This document shows positions 36,908 through 48,914 of a stretch of DNA of 64,000 nt, piece after piece. How positions within the stretch are numbered: position 1 is the stretch's first letter; each line of letters begins with the position of its first letter. The position numbers and the translations under genes are program-made. The DNA comes from Burhinus oedicnemus (taxonomy: Eukaryota > Chordata > Aves > Charadriiformes > Burhinidae), in NCBI GenBank assembly GCA_008921705.1, contig VFFE01007125.1, positions 601,976 to 665,975 on the forward strand. The letters run 5' to 3'. Below the pieces are notes generated by a model. It made no database searches. It was not told where the DNA came from and saw only the letters and a program-made list of their open reading frames with translations.

Positions 36908-37250
36908 TACTTTCAAGTACTTGTCCAGTTTCACCTTAAGCCCATACAAGGTTTTTGCATCCACAATGTGCTTCAGTAGGAAGTTCTAGAGTTTATTATC
37001 TTTTGCATGAACTCTCCTCTTAGCTTCATCTGCTGCCTCGTAGTTTCTGTATCGCAAGAAATGGTAAAGAGCCAAACCCCTGCCCTACCCCTCTGTATCA
37101 CTCCTAATTTTACAGACCTCTATCATCCCCCTCGTCAGTTTTCTTTTCACCTGGCTGAAATATCCAAACCTTCTCCCTTTTTTTCTGACTTGAGTCTTTC
37201 CATACCCTTGGTTATCCTTCTTGCCTTTCTCACAACATTGTCCAGGTTTT
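36908..37250 (-). mobile_element. Very old CR1/L3-like LINE remnant, minus strand
   Basis: The plus strand carries, in order, the inverted ORF2-end landmarks of the ancient amniote CR1/L3 group: TTTTTGCATCCACAATGTGC, AGGAAGTTCTAGAGTTTATT, CTGCTGCCTCGTAGTTTCTG, TTTACAGACCTCTATCATCC, CCATACCCTTGGTTATCCTT and TTGCCTTTCTCACAACATTG. These match the usual 'GCCTCCACAAC', 'ATAGACCTCTATCATATCCCC' and 'CATACCCTTAATCATTTTTGTTGCC' blocks with many substitutions and indels. No open reverse-transcriptase frame survives (a 120-codon plus-strand frame over it is antisense noise). Its divergence from the other CR1 copies here places it much earlier. Confidence 0.8.
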
Positions 37251-40200
37251 TGTTTAAGCTTTTGAGCAGAAAAAGACTACAAACAAATCCCACAACAGTC
37301 CAAGGAAAAGCTCGCCAATTTTCACAGTCAGTGTCAGCAGCTCCACGAATGTGTTTCATTCACACATGAAGGAACGGTCCAAGGCATGTAGATGGTCAGA
37401 ATTTAGCTGTAGATGTTGGGATATTTCGCCATAAAACATAAAAGCGTGTCCACACATCATTGCTCCAGAAATTGCCTCCAGAAATAGTACTTGCGTTGTA
37501 CCACAGATCCCGTGTTGTGAGTTGCTGTTACAGATGTGACTGTCGCTAGACCAGTAGCCAGCCCACCTTCTAGTTTCCTACTCATGCAGACCAGAAGACC
37601 TACTCAAATGCTCTGCAGCTTATAACTGTGCCTTCGGAAAGGAAAGTAGGGTGTGAGGAGTGAAACTGTATAATTTTTCTGAGTCTGCAGTTAGGACAAG
37701 CCAGGGTTCAGACCTGGTACTGGGATTGCAGGAGGCACTAAGGAAAAACGTTGCTCCAGAGAGCACTGAAAAAGTAGTTTTGCATTCTGGACTACAGGAG
37801 AAGTAAGAGCTGACACCTTTTCCCAAAGCAAAGATCATACCGAGTCTCCAAGTCTGGAGAAAGATTAATATCCCTTGGTGCTTCACCTTTCAAAATCTGC
37901 TGACAGTTGTTTCCAATATTATTGACAAGCTCTTGCTCGCCAAACTCAGGAAGGTGTTACCTTTTGTACCCTGAAGAAAAAAGAAACAGGACACAAGGGG
38001 TGATATGAGGCAGGATTTGTCTCACTACATTCAGGCCCCCACACCATCCTTCAGTTGGTCATAGAGCAATCAATATAGAGAAATCAGCAATTCATCTGAG
38101 CTTGTGCAGACACCATCCCTGTGATGATCGTCATTAGTTCCTGTGGCTTTTGGGCACCTTAGGGCAGATACATCCTTCTCAGGTCTCTACCCATCCAGCC
38201 ACCCTGGCTCTTCAGTTTGTGACCTGGTAGCCTGGTTTGAAATCCTGCTGTCCCTGGAAGAGAGAGTCTTTATCATCTCCAGCCTTGATGTCGCAGGGTG
38301 TGTCCTTGCTGTCCCCCATCCACGTCTTCAGCTGCTAGAGGGAAAACAAGCCCAGGAACCCCACCCTTCACCATGTGTCAGCCTTCACGGCAGGTTGGGA
38401 GGTGATTCACATTGGCTGACCTCATATAGTCATGGGCAAGTGTCAGGCTTATGTAAATGGCCCTATGAAATCCAGAAATGAGCTAAAATATTCATAACAG
38501 TCACTGTAAATTAAGCCAGCTCCTAGATTTCCAAGTGAAAGCTCAGAAGCACTGGGAATCCAAAGTTATTTTGAAGCCCAAAAGCTTTTCTCCGTTTCTC
38601 CATGAGAGAAGCCCCTTCCTGTCAGCACACCGTCTCTTTCCTGCCTTCCCAGACACTGTCCTAAAAGCAACACCCTCCAGCCTTCAAAGGGACACTACCT
38701 GCCTGTGCTACGTCTGGCCTTCAAAGAGACGCTTCTTACCTGTTCTCTATTTCAGTACAGCTCCTGCCAGGAAATTAGCGATGGAGGGATGGTGATAGTG
38801 TTGTGCTTACTCAATCCTAGCCCTGTTTAATTGGGAAATATTTGTATTTTATAGGCCACAAGAAAAAAAGTTAGTATTACCTAATAGGTAGCATAAATAA
38901 ATTATGGCAGGGACGTGTGTCCCCATTTAAGATGATGGTCTGAACAGTTCCCAACTATTCCAGCACAATGTATTTCTTATGAGCAAGAATTTTTATCCAT
39001 TTTGATCGCATCTGCCAATAAGTGACTTCTGCAAGTGTTTTCTTGTCTGCAAGGGAGAAAGGTAACACAGTGTGACATTCCAGCTAAAGACAGACGGGAG
39101 ACTTTGTCTGATTGTCCCAGTCTAATGGGAGATTATCATCAAGGTGCTTCCCTTTGCTTTGACACAGTTTTCCCATACGACAATAATCCTGACCTCTCCC
39201 AGAAAAGCCTGGGCACCCCGAAAGCTGGTCTCTTCTTTCAGCTCTGCCAGGTGGTTGAAACGAAGATAATAAAGGCTGGCTTCTCTTATTTCTCTCAATT
39301 CCAGTTACAACACTGCTTTTGATAAAAACTGCTTTGTATGTCCTATGTGATACAGAGTGTAGAAAGCTGGAGTGAGTGCAGGAGATTTGCTTTGCACATT
39401 TATATTTGTCAGTGATTTGACTGCGTGTGGTTCCGAAGAGTAAATATGTCGATGCTAAGGAAAGCTGATGAAGAGTTGGACCACAAGACAGAGATTGAAC
39501 AAATGCAGTTCCGAACTGGGAGTTGTTAAAATAAGTGTATTAACTAATCATAATTCTCAGTCAAAAAATGCCTTTTCATAAAAGCCCAGCTGGCTTATGG
39601 AGGAAATTAACATTGCAAGAAGTAAAATATATAAACAAGATAATTTTTGCTTATAGCAGCACTGCAGCATTATCAGTGGAGGTAATGAAGCCAAGTTTCA
39701 TGGGCTTGGGTTCTGCACTCAGTCCCCACCTCACCACGGTGTCCCGGCCTCTCCCTTGCACGCAGCTTCCCCTCCTTTCCCTGCTGCAGTGCACGGGCCA
39801 TCACCTCCCCTCCACCCCATGCGCTGCTCCAACCAGTCAGCCAGCAGGACCATGCTTGCTGGCTGCTCAGCTTTCATCTCAGAAAAGACGAGGGACTGCA
39901 ATAAAACTGCGTATGTTCTGTTCCTTGCTCCTCTAATCACTCATCAGTGTTCATAAGTCTTGTAGGTACCTACCTACCCCTCTGTCTGGTACAGCCAGTG
40001 GGTTCAACCCGCTATAGGGAGAGGCAGGCAGGCAGATGGAGAATCAGCGTTGTCATATCAGCCCTGTTTCCTGCACAATCCAGGTTAAAATCTAATGAGG
40101 GAAAGGGGAAGAAGGCAGGAGGCCAATAATTTTGAAGGCATTAAATGGAGAAATACGATGAGAGAAGCTACATTCCACAGCTGTCAGGAGCCTAGGAATT

Positions 40201-42904
40201 TGTTTTGAATATTTTTAGAAAAGACAGACATTGTAATAAAAATAAATGCCCATTTCCAGACGCAGATGATCAAGCTTTGAGGAATGATGGTGGGGCATTC
40301 AATACATATTTGTACCCTGTAGTTAGCAAGGCGCAGGAAGCTGGATTCATATCATGAGAAACAACTTTCCAACCCACCTGTAATGAAAAATGGTGTTTAA
40401 TACCATCTCCTAGGGTTATCTATTTGCAAGTCCGTAGGCCCAAATAACTCCCCGGAGAGCGGACTGGCTGCAGGACTAGTGCTTTGGCAGTTTCCTAAGC
40501 AAAGCAAGCCGTTCCCCAGACACGTGCAACTGATTTCAGGGGTCATAAATAGACTCCTGCCCTCCTGCCTTTTTTTTTTACCTGGGCCTGAACCCTGAAA
40601 AACCAGTCTGGTTGCTGCTTGTGCTAAGGGAGTGCGGGGATGACTAGTGCATATCACAAAGAAAAATATCAAAAATATCATAGCAAAGTATTAATATGCA
40701 TTTGCCCTATTCTTACGTCCTTCCCTGGATAACCGCTGTTGGCCACGGTTGCAGAGAGGATACTGGGACAGGGGAAACCATAGACCGGACCCAGAATGTC
40801 CAGTCTTAGGTTTTTATATGAAACTTGGTTTTCTTGATCTCTTTCCCTCCTCAAAAAGGAAAAGAGGAATAACTGGCCCAACTATGCACTAATTCATCTG
40901 GTATGAATTCAGGAAGGCTTAAGGCAGAGACAGTACAGGGTCCAACAGATAAGGAATTCTTCTATGAGACTACTGCTGGAGTCCGTCAACATGATTTTAA
41001 AGAAAGGGAGAAAATATTTTCAGATGAGACCATACTGTGCTTTGATTGAGTGTGTCTGGCTGATAAAAGTACATGCATAGATTAATCTGCACAGACAGGT
41101 GCCTTTCTGGAAGACAGAAAAGAGAAAAAAGCAAGTTACGGGGTCCAATGTAGGGATCGCTGGGTGAAATTATAAGATTTGTGTAGTGAGTCAGACAAGA
41201 CGATCTACAGCTACTTTCTCACCCGAAAATCTGGAATTAGAGTCATTCTATTTCTGGATGTCGCTCATCAGGTATTATATCATTCTATAATAATCAGACG
41301 TCCACTTCAACTTGTCTGTGTTTACCGCTGTGTTATTTTAAACATGATTAATTCAAGGCGTGTTTTCTCTTTTCCCTGTAATTCTCCACCGAAATAAATA
41401 TTGAAAGCTGTCATTGAAAGCCTTCTCCAGTGTCTATTTGTGTTGAAAATACTTCTCCTCGGGATGTTGAGGGATGTGTGTATTTAACCCCATCTGAAAG
41501 TCAAATAAGTCCTTGACTATTCTGCTGGTCTAATTTGATTCACTTTGTTTATTAAATAAGAGCCAGATGGCAAACAGCCTTAGGGCCACTTAGTGATGTA
41601 AAAATACATATATATATTTTATTCATCACCACTGGTTTCCACCGTGTTGCAAAAAACTGTGGATCGAATTTCATTCAAAAATGGTATCTTTGTGGCAGTA
41701 CAGATCGCATCAGAATCACCGCACTGAAAGGCTTCTCTTCTAATGATGTTCATAAGTGCTATTATTAGGATTTTATTAGGATTTGCAGCTACTTCATCAG
41801 ACTTAATTCTGCCTGGTGTTTTTTACAAGCTCAGACACTGACAACTCCCTCAAAGTGACAGCTTCATCCTTGCCTTGGTGTCATAAACACCAGGATACTG
41901 AGCATTTTCAATACGTATCACTCGCTCCCAAAGAAACCTTCTTCTCATGCTCTGGACCACAGTTTTCTGCTCCATCTCTTCATCCCAGAAGCCTGCCTTT
42001 CACACCAAAAAAAAAGAAAAACCAGGGATACCTCCCACCCCTTAACGCTCAACACTGTAGTTAACTACCTTCCTGAGTTGGAGCTTCTCAAGCTGGGCAG
42101 AGACCTGAATCCAGGTTTCCCATTTCTCGGGTGTGTGCCCTAGAGACATGTCTCTCCTGCCCAAAGCGGCACCTCCTTCCCCACCCATTTCCCCCAGAGA
42201 AATGAGTAATGGAGTTGTCTTCTCCAACACATGAGTTAGATGTCTAAGCCCTGGGCTTGGGAATTTTCCTTCTACATGTTTCATGCTTGACATGGTAATG
42301 GCTGAATTTGAGTCTGGTTTTTCAAAGCAGTGTAAAAGCCACCTGGCAGCATCCACGTGGTTAAATCAACCACAGCCACTGGTATGCAAATGTCTATATG
42401 CTCCCTGGCACGTTTTTGATGTAGGTCAACCAGTGCTCTCCTAAACAGCTCTTCAGCGGTCTAAGGTCAGCACAGGTCACAGAGCAGTCCCCATCTCTGG
42501 TACGGATTACGCCACATCATTTTGGCAAGTAAGGAGGTGCAAAGCAGGATCTGTGGCAACTAACTTCTTAGATATCAGCCACCTTGTTTTGGAGGCCTGT
42601 GAGCTTGCCAGCGTAAGTTTACGTTGTCCTATGCTAGTTAACCTCCAAGTCAAAGAACGTCTATGTGTATTTAATGTATAATAGAGACATACCTTTTCTA
42701 AGCTTGTGTCAAAAAGGTAGGTCCCCCAAATCCCATCTAATCCTGGTGGTGCCAAGGTCCCACGAACCCTTGAATTATGGGTGCTAAAGTGTTCAGAAAG
42801 CGCTGCACAATACACAGACCGAGCACAACCTCACCTTTTAACTGTAAACGCGGGTAATCTCTCACAGAGCAGCATTAGCAGAATCTGTAACAACGCCAGT
42901 TTTA
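37251..42904. other. Unique non-coding sequence, no gene seen
   Basis: More than 5 kb of single-copy DNA. A short self-complementary AT stretch lies near 41600-41622 (AAAATACATATATATATTTT). The frames at 38143-38481 and 39568-39936 (112-122 codons, plus) are anonymous and lack exon-like borders. No transposon recognised. Confidence 0.55.
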
Positions 42905-43170
42905 TAGTCCAGTGCTAAACTATTCAACAAATCGCAGAAAACCTGTGTTCAAATCCCTCTCTGTTTATTTGGGGCAGAAGCTGGGGTCCCCATCTCCCAC
43001 AGGGTGGCCCGGTGTCTCCTAAGAGCCTTTTGTCACTACCTGCTATCAAACCTGCTCCTCCTAGGTGTAACAATTAAGAATCATAGAACAATAACAATTA
43101 AGCACTCATTAAGGCAGGGACTGCATCCCAGGCCACCACATGAACTCTTTGGTTGCTGCAATATAAATAA
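42905..43170 (+). repeat. Old amniote SINE-like element
   Basis: A head CAGTGCTAAACTATTCAAC is followed by ACCTGTGTTCAAATCCCTCT, a B-box-like tRNA motif, then GGGGCAGAAGCTGGGGTCCC and CATCTCCCACAGGGTGGCCC, in the order of an old tRNA-derived amniote SINE. About 100 bases further on, AAGGCAGGGACTGCATCC and TTGCTGCAATATAAATAAAA resemble the shared 3' tail of L3/MIR-type elements. The pieces are individually weak and the join between head and tail is unclear, so extent and family are tentative. Confidence 0.42.
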
Positions 43171-43836
43171 AACCCACAAATTTTCCCTCTCTGGCCTATT
43201 TTGTGGTCATCCCTTCTATATGCCCGATTTAATAGGTGAAAGCTTGCCTATTTGGGGAGGAGGCAGGGAGTTGTGTGTGGTTTGTTTTTGTTGTCGTCGT
43301 TGTTGTTGTTTTTCCAGCTGTGTAAATTTGACTAGTAAAAGATAACCTGAAAATCTAGTGTTGGGACTCAAACTGAAGCAGAAAACGGTTATTTGGACAC
43401 CAGGAGTGAAGAGTCTGGTTGGTTCAAGGAGACTAAGATGCTTAGACATTTTCAGGGCAGCTAAGCCAAGACTAAAAATTGAAAAAATTGCTGATAAGAA
43501 ATACAGCAGGGGAAATAAGAACAGGGGAGGAAAAAGTTATTTAAGGTAAAGAACAGCAAAGTCACCATGAGTAAAGGCAATCGGGAAAGTAGTAGGCTGT
43601 TCCTGAAGTGGAGAGGAGACAGTTGTGTAATTCACTTCATGCCTTAATTCTCCCATCCATAAAAAGAAGGTACTTCCATAAAGTTCATTTTTACCTACTG
43701 GATCTAGGAGAAATACCACATCCATCAGCCCTGGTCGGTATAGGACTATCACACAGGTTTCTTTTTCTGTAGTTTTTACTTCTTGTATATGAAAATTTTG
43801 TTCAGGTAAAATCTGAATCTGTTTATTCAGCTTTAG
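43171..43836. other. Unique non-coding sequence
   Basis: No gene recognised. It contains an interrupted (GTT)n tract at about 43281-43312. Confidence 0.6.
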
Positions 43837-44090
43837 TCATAGAATCATCGAATCACCTAGGTTGGAAGGAACCTTTAAGATCATCGAGCCAACCATCAAC
43901 CCAACACTGCCAAACCCACCACTAAACCATGTTCCCCAGCACCACGTCTGCCCGGCTTTTAAATACCTCCAGGAATGGCGACTCCACCACTGCCCTGGGC
44001 AGCCTATTCCAATGCTTGATAACCCTTTTGGTGAAGGAATTTTTCCTACTATCCAATCTAAACCTCCCCTGGTGCAACATGAGGCCATAT
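43837..44090 (-). mobile_element. CR1 LINE 3' end, 5'-truncated, minus strand
   Basis: About 255 bases: tail TCATAGAATCATCGAATCAC, GGTTGGAAGGAACCTTTAAG, the UTR block AACACTGCCAAACCCACC, then the last codons of ORF2 in antisense (CACCACTGCCCTGGGCAGCC, TTTTTCCTACTATCCAATCT). It is the same subfamily type as the copy at 22915-23690 and aligns to that copy's first ~255 bases, differing by scattered substitutions, so the two are independent insertions truncated at different points. Confidence 0.95.
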
Positions 44091-46839
44091 CTTTGAGACC
44101 ATTAGTCGCAGCAGCTGAGCTTTGAGGAGATAGGAGCCGTCTAGAAATCTCAAAAACAAACCAAAAAAAAAAGGTCGTTCCTCACCTTCATATCACATTT
44201 GCAGTGCAAAAGAAGTGTCACAGTTGTGCGGTGCTCTGGCGGAACTTCTAAGCAGAAAGTCCTAGGTCGGAATACGTATCTGCCTGGTGGGACACAAAAG
44301 GTTTCAAGTTTAAAGGCCATGCTCACAGCTACATGGTCTGTTAACCTCTTCCAAATAGATCAGAGAATTATGTCTGTCTGCTTTAACTGGCTTAGAATAC
44401 TTCCATTGAAAGTGAAGCTGCTTTGCCTTGTATTTTTCTTTTCGTAGTCCAGGAAATACATTGATTCTTTGTAATAAAAATGTTTAGACACAGGCAAAAA
44501 AGTGTTTATTTCAATGACCTTTTCCAACTTTCCAGTAGGAAAATTCAAACCAAAAAGCCTCAATTGCAATTACCCTTTTCATTTGCTCTGTTTCTTTGTT
44601 TTTTTAATTAAAAGCATCAATTCTGGTGCTGTTTCCAAGAAGACTTTGTTACAAGGTTTTGTTCCCTGAAATGAATGAATAAAGGGATCATAATCAGACT
44701 GTTGGAACTCAAAGACTGCCAAAATGTCCCACATCTGGCACAATTAGGCTTTTATTTGTTAACCGCTGGTAATTTCCTTAAGACCCAGATAGACACCATG
44801 GGGCAGACTGATGCCAGCCAAAACCAGCAAAATCAAATGGTGTTTAGTGAATTGCTGTTTGAGGCCAGCAAATTTCAAGATTTCGACGAGAACTGTGGGG
44901 AAAAAGCATTGAGAAAACATTGTCCACCTCTGCTGGTACGTGGAATGATTCTTCTTCCTATTGACTATATTTGGTCATGTCAACGCACAGAAATGGAGAA
45001 TCCAGATTTATTTGAATATCCTTGCACCCTTCTGTCCTGGTTTTCATCTTCACCTCCATTCAGAGCCTCAGTTTAAGCATCGCTTCCACATCACGAGCTG
45101 CCTTTTAATGAATCTTCCTATGAATACATCACTTTCAGTCTTCCTGTGTCATCTGCTCTTGCTGTTCTACCACCACGCAAAGAGAATTCAAGTTTCCTAA
45201 CACAACTGGTCGTTTCAGGTGCACTAGTTATAATTTTCCTTTTCAGCCAGATTTTTCCCTAAAACCTTTGGATACTGGGCAGCACTATCATAAAACTGGC
45301 TTGTATCTCTTGTGGATCTAATGCTGCCGATGGTACTGGAGCTGCACCCGCTTGCATAGGCAGAATTTACCCAAGTGGCTCTCGATGGAGGTGATGCCGT
45401 TTCGCCCCACTGAGGGTGTAGCATGTGACCATAAATGGATGCAAATTCTTCTGGATCTTGCAGAATACAGACACTGGGGAATGTGTTAAGCTGTTGCAGA
45501 GATTAATCAAAGTGAGGAGAGGAGACACACACCCAATCCTCGGTCCCAAGTGGTAATTCTTAATTATCTTCTGTTTGGATTTGCAAATCTGGAGAAAAAA
45601 AATGCTCAGGAATATTGCAAGGGACAAAACTATACAGTTTGGGGAGCACTGCCAGGAATTCCTTCAGAAGCCAGTTATGAATGTAAACCACTGGCAGAAA
45701 GCTCATTTCTAGCAATAACAGCTATGTCATGTTTCCTGGAACATAGGCAATGTGGAGTATCATAGGAAAAGGAAAATAAACACCGGTTCACTTTCTGAAT
45801 CACCAGTCATAAATTCTCACTGGGGAAAAAAAAAAACCCACCACACACACACACACAACTCAAAGGAAGTTAATACAGTACCAGAAGAGTTTTCTGACCC
45901 CCTCAACTGAGGCATCAAGTGGAGCTAATATCCCCCTTTTCCAAGCTGGGATAAACCTATAGCACTGAGTGATGGGAATAAAACAAAGAAACCACATCCT
46001 CCTTCATTTTCTGAAGTGGGACATGCTGTAAAGCCAGTCATTCAATCTGTTTTCTCTGGTTTTTAAACTCAGATTTTGCCACTTTACCGGGTCCTTTTTC
46101 CTTTTCTCTCTCTTTTTTTTTTCCCTTTTTTTTTTTTTTTTTAATGTTGCTTGCCTTGGAAGAGAGATGGCAAATCACACGAAGCCCCATGACGGTGCCT
46201 CCCCTGATGGCCAAAATTTCATTTAATGTCTTTAAAAGGCATAAGGGATTGATCCTGAGCTGGTGAAAATACACATAGCACAGCAGAAACTATGCTGATC
46301 TATGCTTTCAAAGCCTCTAGATGCACAAGGACCAGATTGCATCTCCCACTGCCTGTAAAAACGGGGGGTACCACCTAGGTGTCTGGCCCCTGAGCCATCT
46401 AGGTAGCTGGCACCAAGAGAGGGACCAAGCTTAGACTTCCATCTCACACTCTGCGTTAGAAATAGTGCTGGGTTTGTGTTGCATCAAGTCATTTCAGGTG
46501 TGGAATTCCCCCGTGGAGATTGCTGTCCCAGTGAACACAGGCAGGACTGCCAAGGCTGGTTGGCAACTGCTGGACCAAAGGGAAGCAGCACAAGGACCAT
46601 TCTGGTTCTCCAGTTTGGCCATGGCTTCATTCTGCCCAAGCCCAAGCAAGCCAGGCAGTATAAACCTGGACAATTGCACAGTGAATTAGACCTCCAAAAC
46701 TCTCACTTGGCTTACACTAACAAAGAGAAAAATCTCAGAATAAGGAAATACCCAAAGAAAGTTTTACCTGGAGGGATTACTGGGAATATCACCGCAACGT
46801 GAAGCTTGGTGTCTTTATCCAGTACCTGCATAACTGAAC
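44091..46839. other. Unique non-coding sequence with simple repeats
   Basis: No gene recognised. A (CA)n tract preceded by an 11-A run lies at 45826-45858 and a pyrimidine/poly(T) tract (17 T) at about 46091-46142. A 133-codon plus-strand frame at 44675-45076 has no recognisable domain or splice-like borders. Confidence 0.55.
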
Positions 46840-47560
46840 CCCAGGACCCCCGTTCGGAGCCTGCAGCTGACAAGATGCGGTGATGCAGGGAGGCTCCACG
46901 GCGCTTTTGACATCCGACGCTCTCTGAAGCCGTTCCAGCGAGCTGAAGGAGTCACCGCGCGGCTGATCTGTATCTCCTTCTTCAGGCAGCCCCGTCGGAT
47001 GGCTCTCCAGAGAGATGGCAAAAGATTGGTATCTGTGTGCTTCAGAGGGACAAATTGTTAGCCCCGGTATGAGCAACAATAGAGGCTTTGAGGACATCGG
47101 TGACCAACTGCACCGAAGCATTCCTTACCGCACACTTACCTTCATTATATCCCTGCTAATCACCCCTCCGCCTTTCAGCGGTGAAATGTTATCGCCCTTC
47201 AGCAAGGCATCAAACCAGAGCTGTAGAGGGATTGCTAACACCGACCTGCCCTTCTCAGCAACATGAAAGGCAAAAAAGAGAAAGCCTGGTCGGGGCCGCG
47301 TTGCGTCGCTGGGAAAGGACGGCGGGCAGGACGGCGGGCAGGCATCTCGGCTTCGTGAAATCAGGCAGCTCAGGCGAGACGAAACCTCTTCAAGAGCGGG
47401 TACAGGGCAAGTCAGATGTGTTGCCTGTCTCTGCCTCCTGCCAGTCAGTGTTTCTCAGGCCTCTTAGTCTTTTTTTTTCTTTGCTTTGTTATTTATTGCG
47501 CTCGTTGTCGCTTCGCAAAAGGACAGCCGCGTTCTGCCCTGCAGTTTTGTCCGTGTGGCT
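46840..47560. promoter_or_regulatory. CpG-rich patch, possible CpG-island-like element
   Basis: Clustered CpGs stand out from a CpG-poor window: by eye, nine in 47281-47340 (CGGGGCCGCG, TTGCGTCGC, GGACGGCGGGC twice), further groups at 46855-46995 (CACCGCGCGGC) and 47480-47560 (GCGCTCGTTGTCGCTTCGC). A 12-bp unit is tandemly duplicated at 47317-47340. No TATA box, initiator or coding exon could be assigned. It might be a distal or non-coding-RNA promoter, or merely a GC-rich patch. Frames over it (46789-47121 minus, 47181-47627 plus) are anonymous. Confidence 0.3.
47317..47340. repeat. Perfect tandem duplication of a 12-bp GC-rich unit
   Basis: GGACGGCGGGCA occurs twice head to tail (47317-47328, 47329-47340) inside the CpG-rich patch. 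Confidence 0.95.
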
Positions 47561-48084
47561 TCGGCAAAATGCTCCATCAAAACCAACTCCTAATGGGAAA
47601 CTGGGCTTTTGGATTTTGGTTTTGTGACTTGTGAAATGTGCCTACTTCCTGTGGGGGAAAAAAAGAAAAAGTATTTTAACCTAACTGTAAGAGACATGCA
47701 TAATGGAAATATTTTGGTAAAGGTGTACAGCTGCAGTGCCTCGTGGGCTTTATTTTTCCTTATGCTTCTGTTTTCTAATTGGGAAAGTGGGACACTCAGA
47801 AACAGTTTCGCTGGGAGAGTGGTTGGGGAGAAGAGCCCAATTTGATTTAAGAAGCTGCTGAATAACTTCTGCAGCACAGTGGTTTGATGTGCCCTAGGTT
47901 TGTGTGACTTTTCAGCCCTGAGGTCTTGGCTTTTGATCACCCTTATGTCAGCTGACTACATTTGAGTATCATACATACATACTGTCACACATGAAGTCCA
48001 TCTGCACAAGCCTGGGATTCTTCCAAGTCAACCTTTGTTCTGGACCTTGATGATACGTCCAACGACAATACTGACAGTACTGTT

Positions 48085-48125
48085 ACCTATTCCTGCTCTG
48101 AGTGGTAGGTTGGACTAGACATCAC
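48085..48125 (+). repeat. Possible CR1 3' UTR relic
   Basis: TGCTCTGAGTGGTAGGTTGG followed by ACTAGACATCACTTCTAA resembles the CR1 3' UTR block '..ggttggactagatgatctcc..'. It is short and diverged and no tail units follow, so this is tentative. Confidence 0.3.
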
Positions 48126-48446
48126 TTCTAAACAGCACATCTGTATTGCTGTGGTGCGCTAACTAGAGTTTCTCGGCTGTAAAGGAAGCCCGGGATGACT
48201 TAGTAAGATGGAGACATTGACAGTAGCAGAGATAAATCCCCATGCCATATTTCAAGAATTTAAAATCAGTAATTTATTGTTTGATCACTCAGTATTTTGC
48301 CAAATCAACCACGTTGTGACTGTTGTCAAGGCAAAATTGATTTAAAATATCTGTACCTGTTTTTTCTTTTTGTTCTCCTTCACAGTTTGCTGACCCATGC
48401 TCCTTTGCTCTGCTAGTTATATTCTAAATCAGATCAACAACCAATT

Positions 48447-48510
48447 AAAAAAAAAAAACAACCAAACAAAAAAAACCACTCAACCAAAAAACCAAAACCC
48501 AAACCACTGC
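48447..48510. repeat. A-rich low-complexity tract
   Basis: A-runs interrupted by C and CC (AAAAAACAACCAAACAAAAA and similar) over about 65 bases. A simple repeat with no upstream retroposon body recognised. Confidence 0.85.
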
Positions 48511-48891
48511 AATGTGCTTCATTTTTTGACATGAGAACAACTGAGGCTGATACATTTTAAAAATCATCACTGGGGGGACAAATTACTATCTGCAGATTCC
48601 TTTCTCTGTCAACTATGAAGGGAGGCTAAATATATAGGTTCTTCAAGACACACACCTTTTAGCAGCTGAAGTTAGGAAGATAAATCCTATAATAAGTATT
48701 TTCAATAAATTAACATACTTTGGTGGTTGAACCACACCCAAGTTTTATGAAGACAAAGATCCAGAACTCATATCTAATATTCTAGTTTGACTTTGCCTGC
48801 CAGTTGGAGGTGACACTCTGGAGCCCAGCTAGCAGTGAGCCAATCCATTTGCTGTGTGGGCCCAGCACCATACGAAAACACCAAAAAAAAA

Positions 48892-48914
48892 AAGCTTAAT
48901 TTTTAATTAAGCTT
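48892..48914. repeat. Perfect inverted repeat, 10-bp arms and TTT loop
   Basis: AAGCTTAATT at 48892-48901 and its exact complement AATTAAGCTT at 48905-48914 flank a three-base loop. Each arm contains a HindIII-type AAGCTT palindrome. It follows an A-run. AT-rich perfect palindromes this size can arise by chance in 64 kb. Confidence 0.9.

Noticed and set aside
37007..37369. 120-codon plus-strand frame
   Set aside because: It lies antisense over the old CR1/L3-like remnant, so it has no independent support.
43076..43090. AGAATCATAGAA word as a CR1 tail
   Set aside because: The expected GGTTGGAA block does not follow, so it is probably chance or part of the SINE-like element.
44675..45076. 133-codon plus-strand frame
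   Set aside because: No family recognised, no exon borders and nothing in the flanks suggesting a transcript.
47181..47627. 148-codon frame over the CpG-rich patch
   Set aside because: High GC lowers stop-codon frequency. The start is GTG, the peptide has no recognisable domain and a poly(T)-encoded hydrophobic stretch, so no gene is called.
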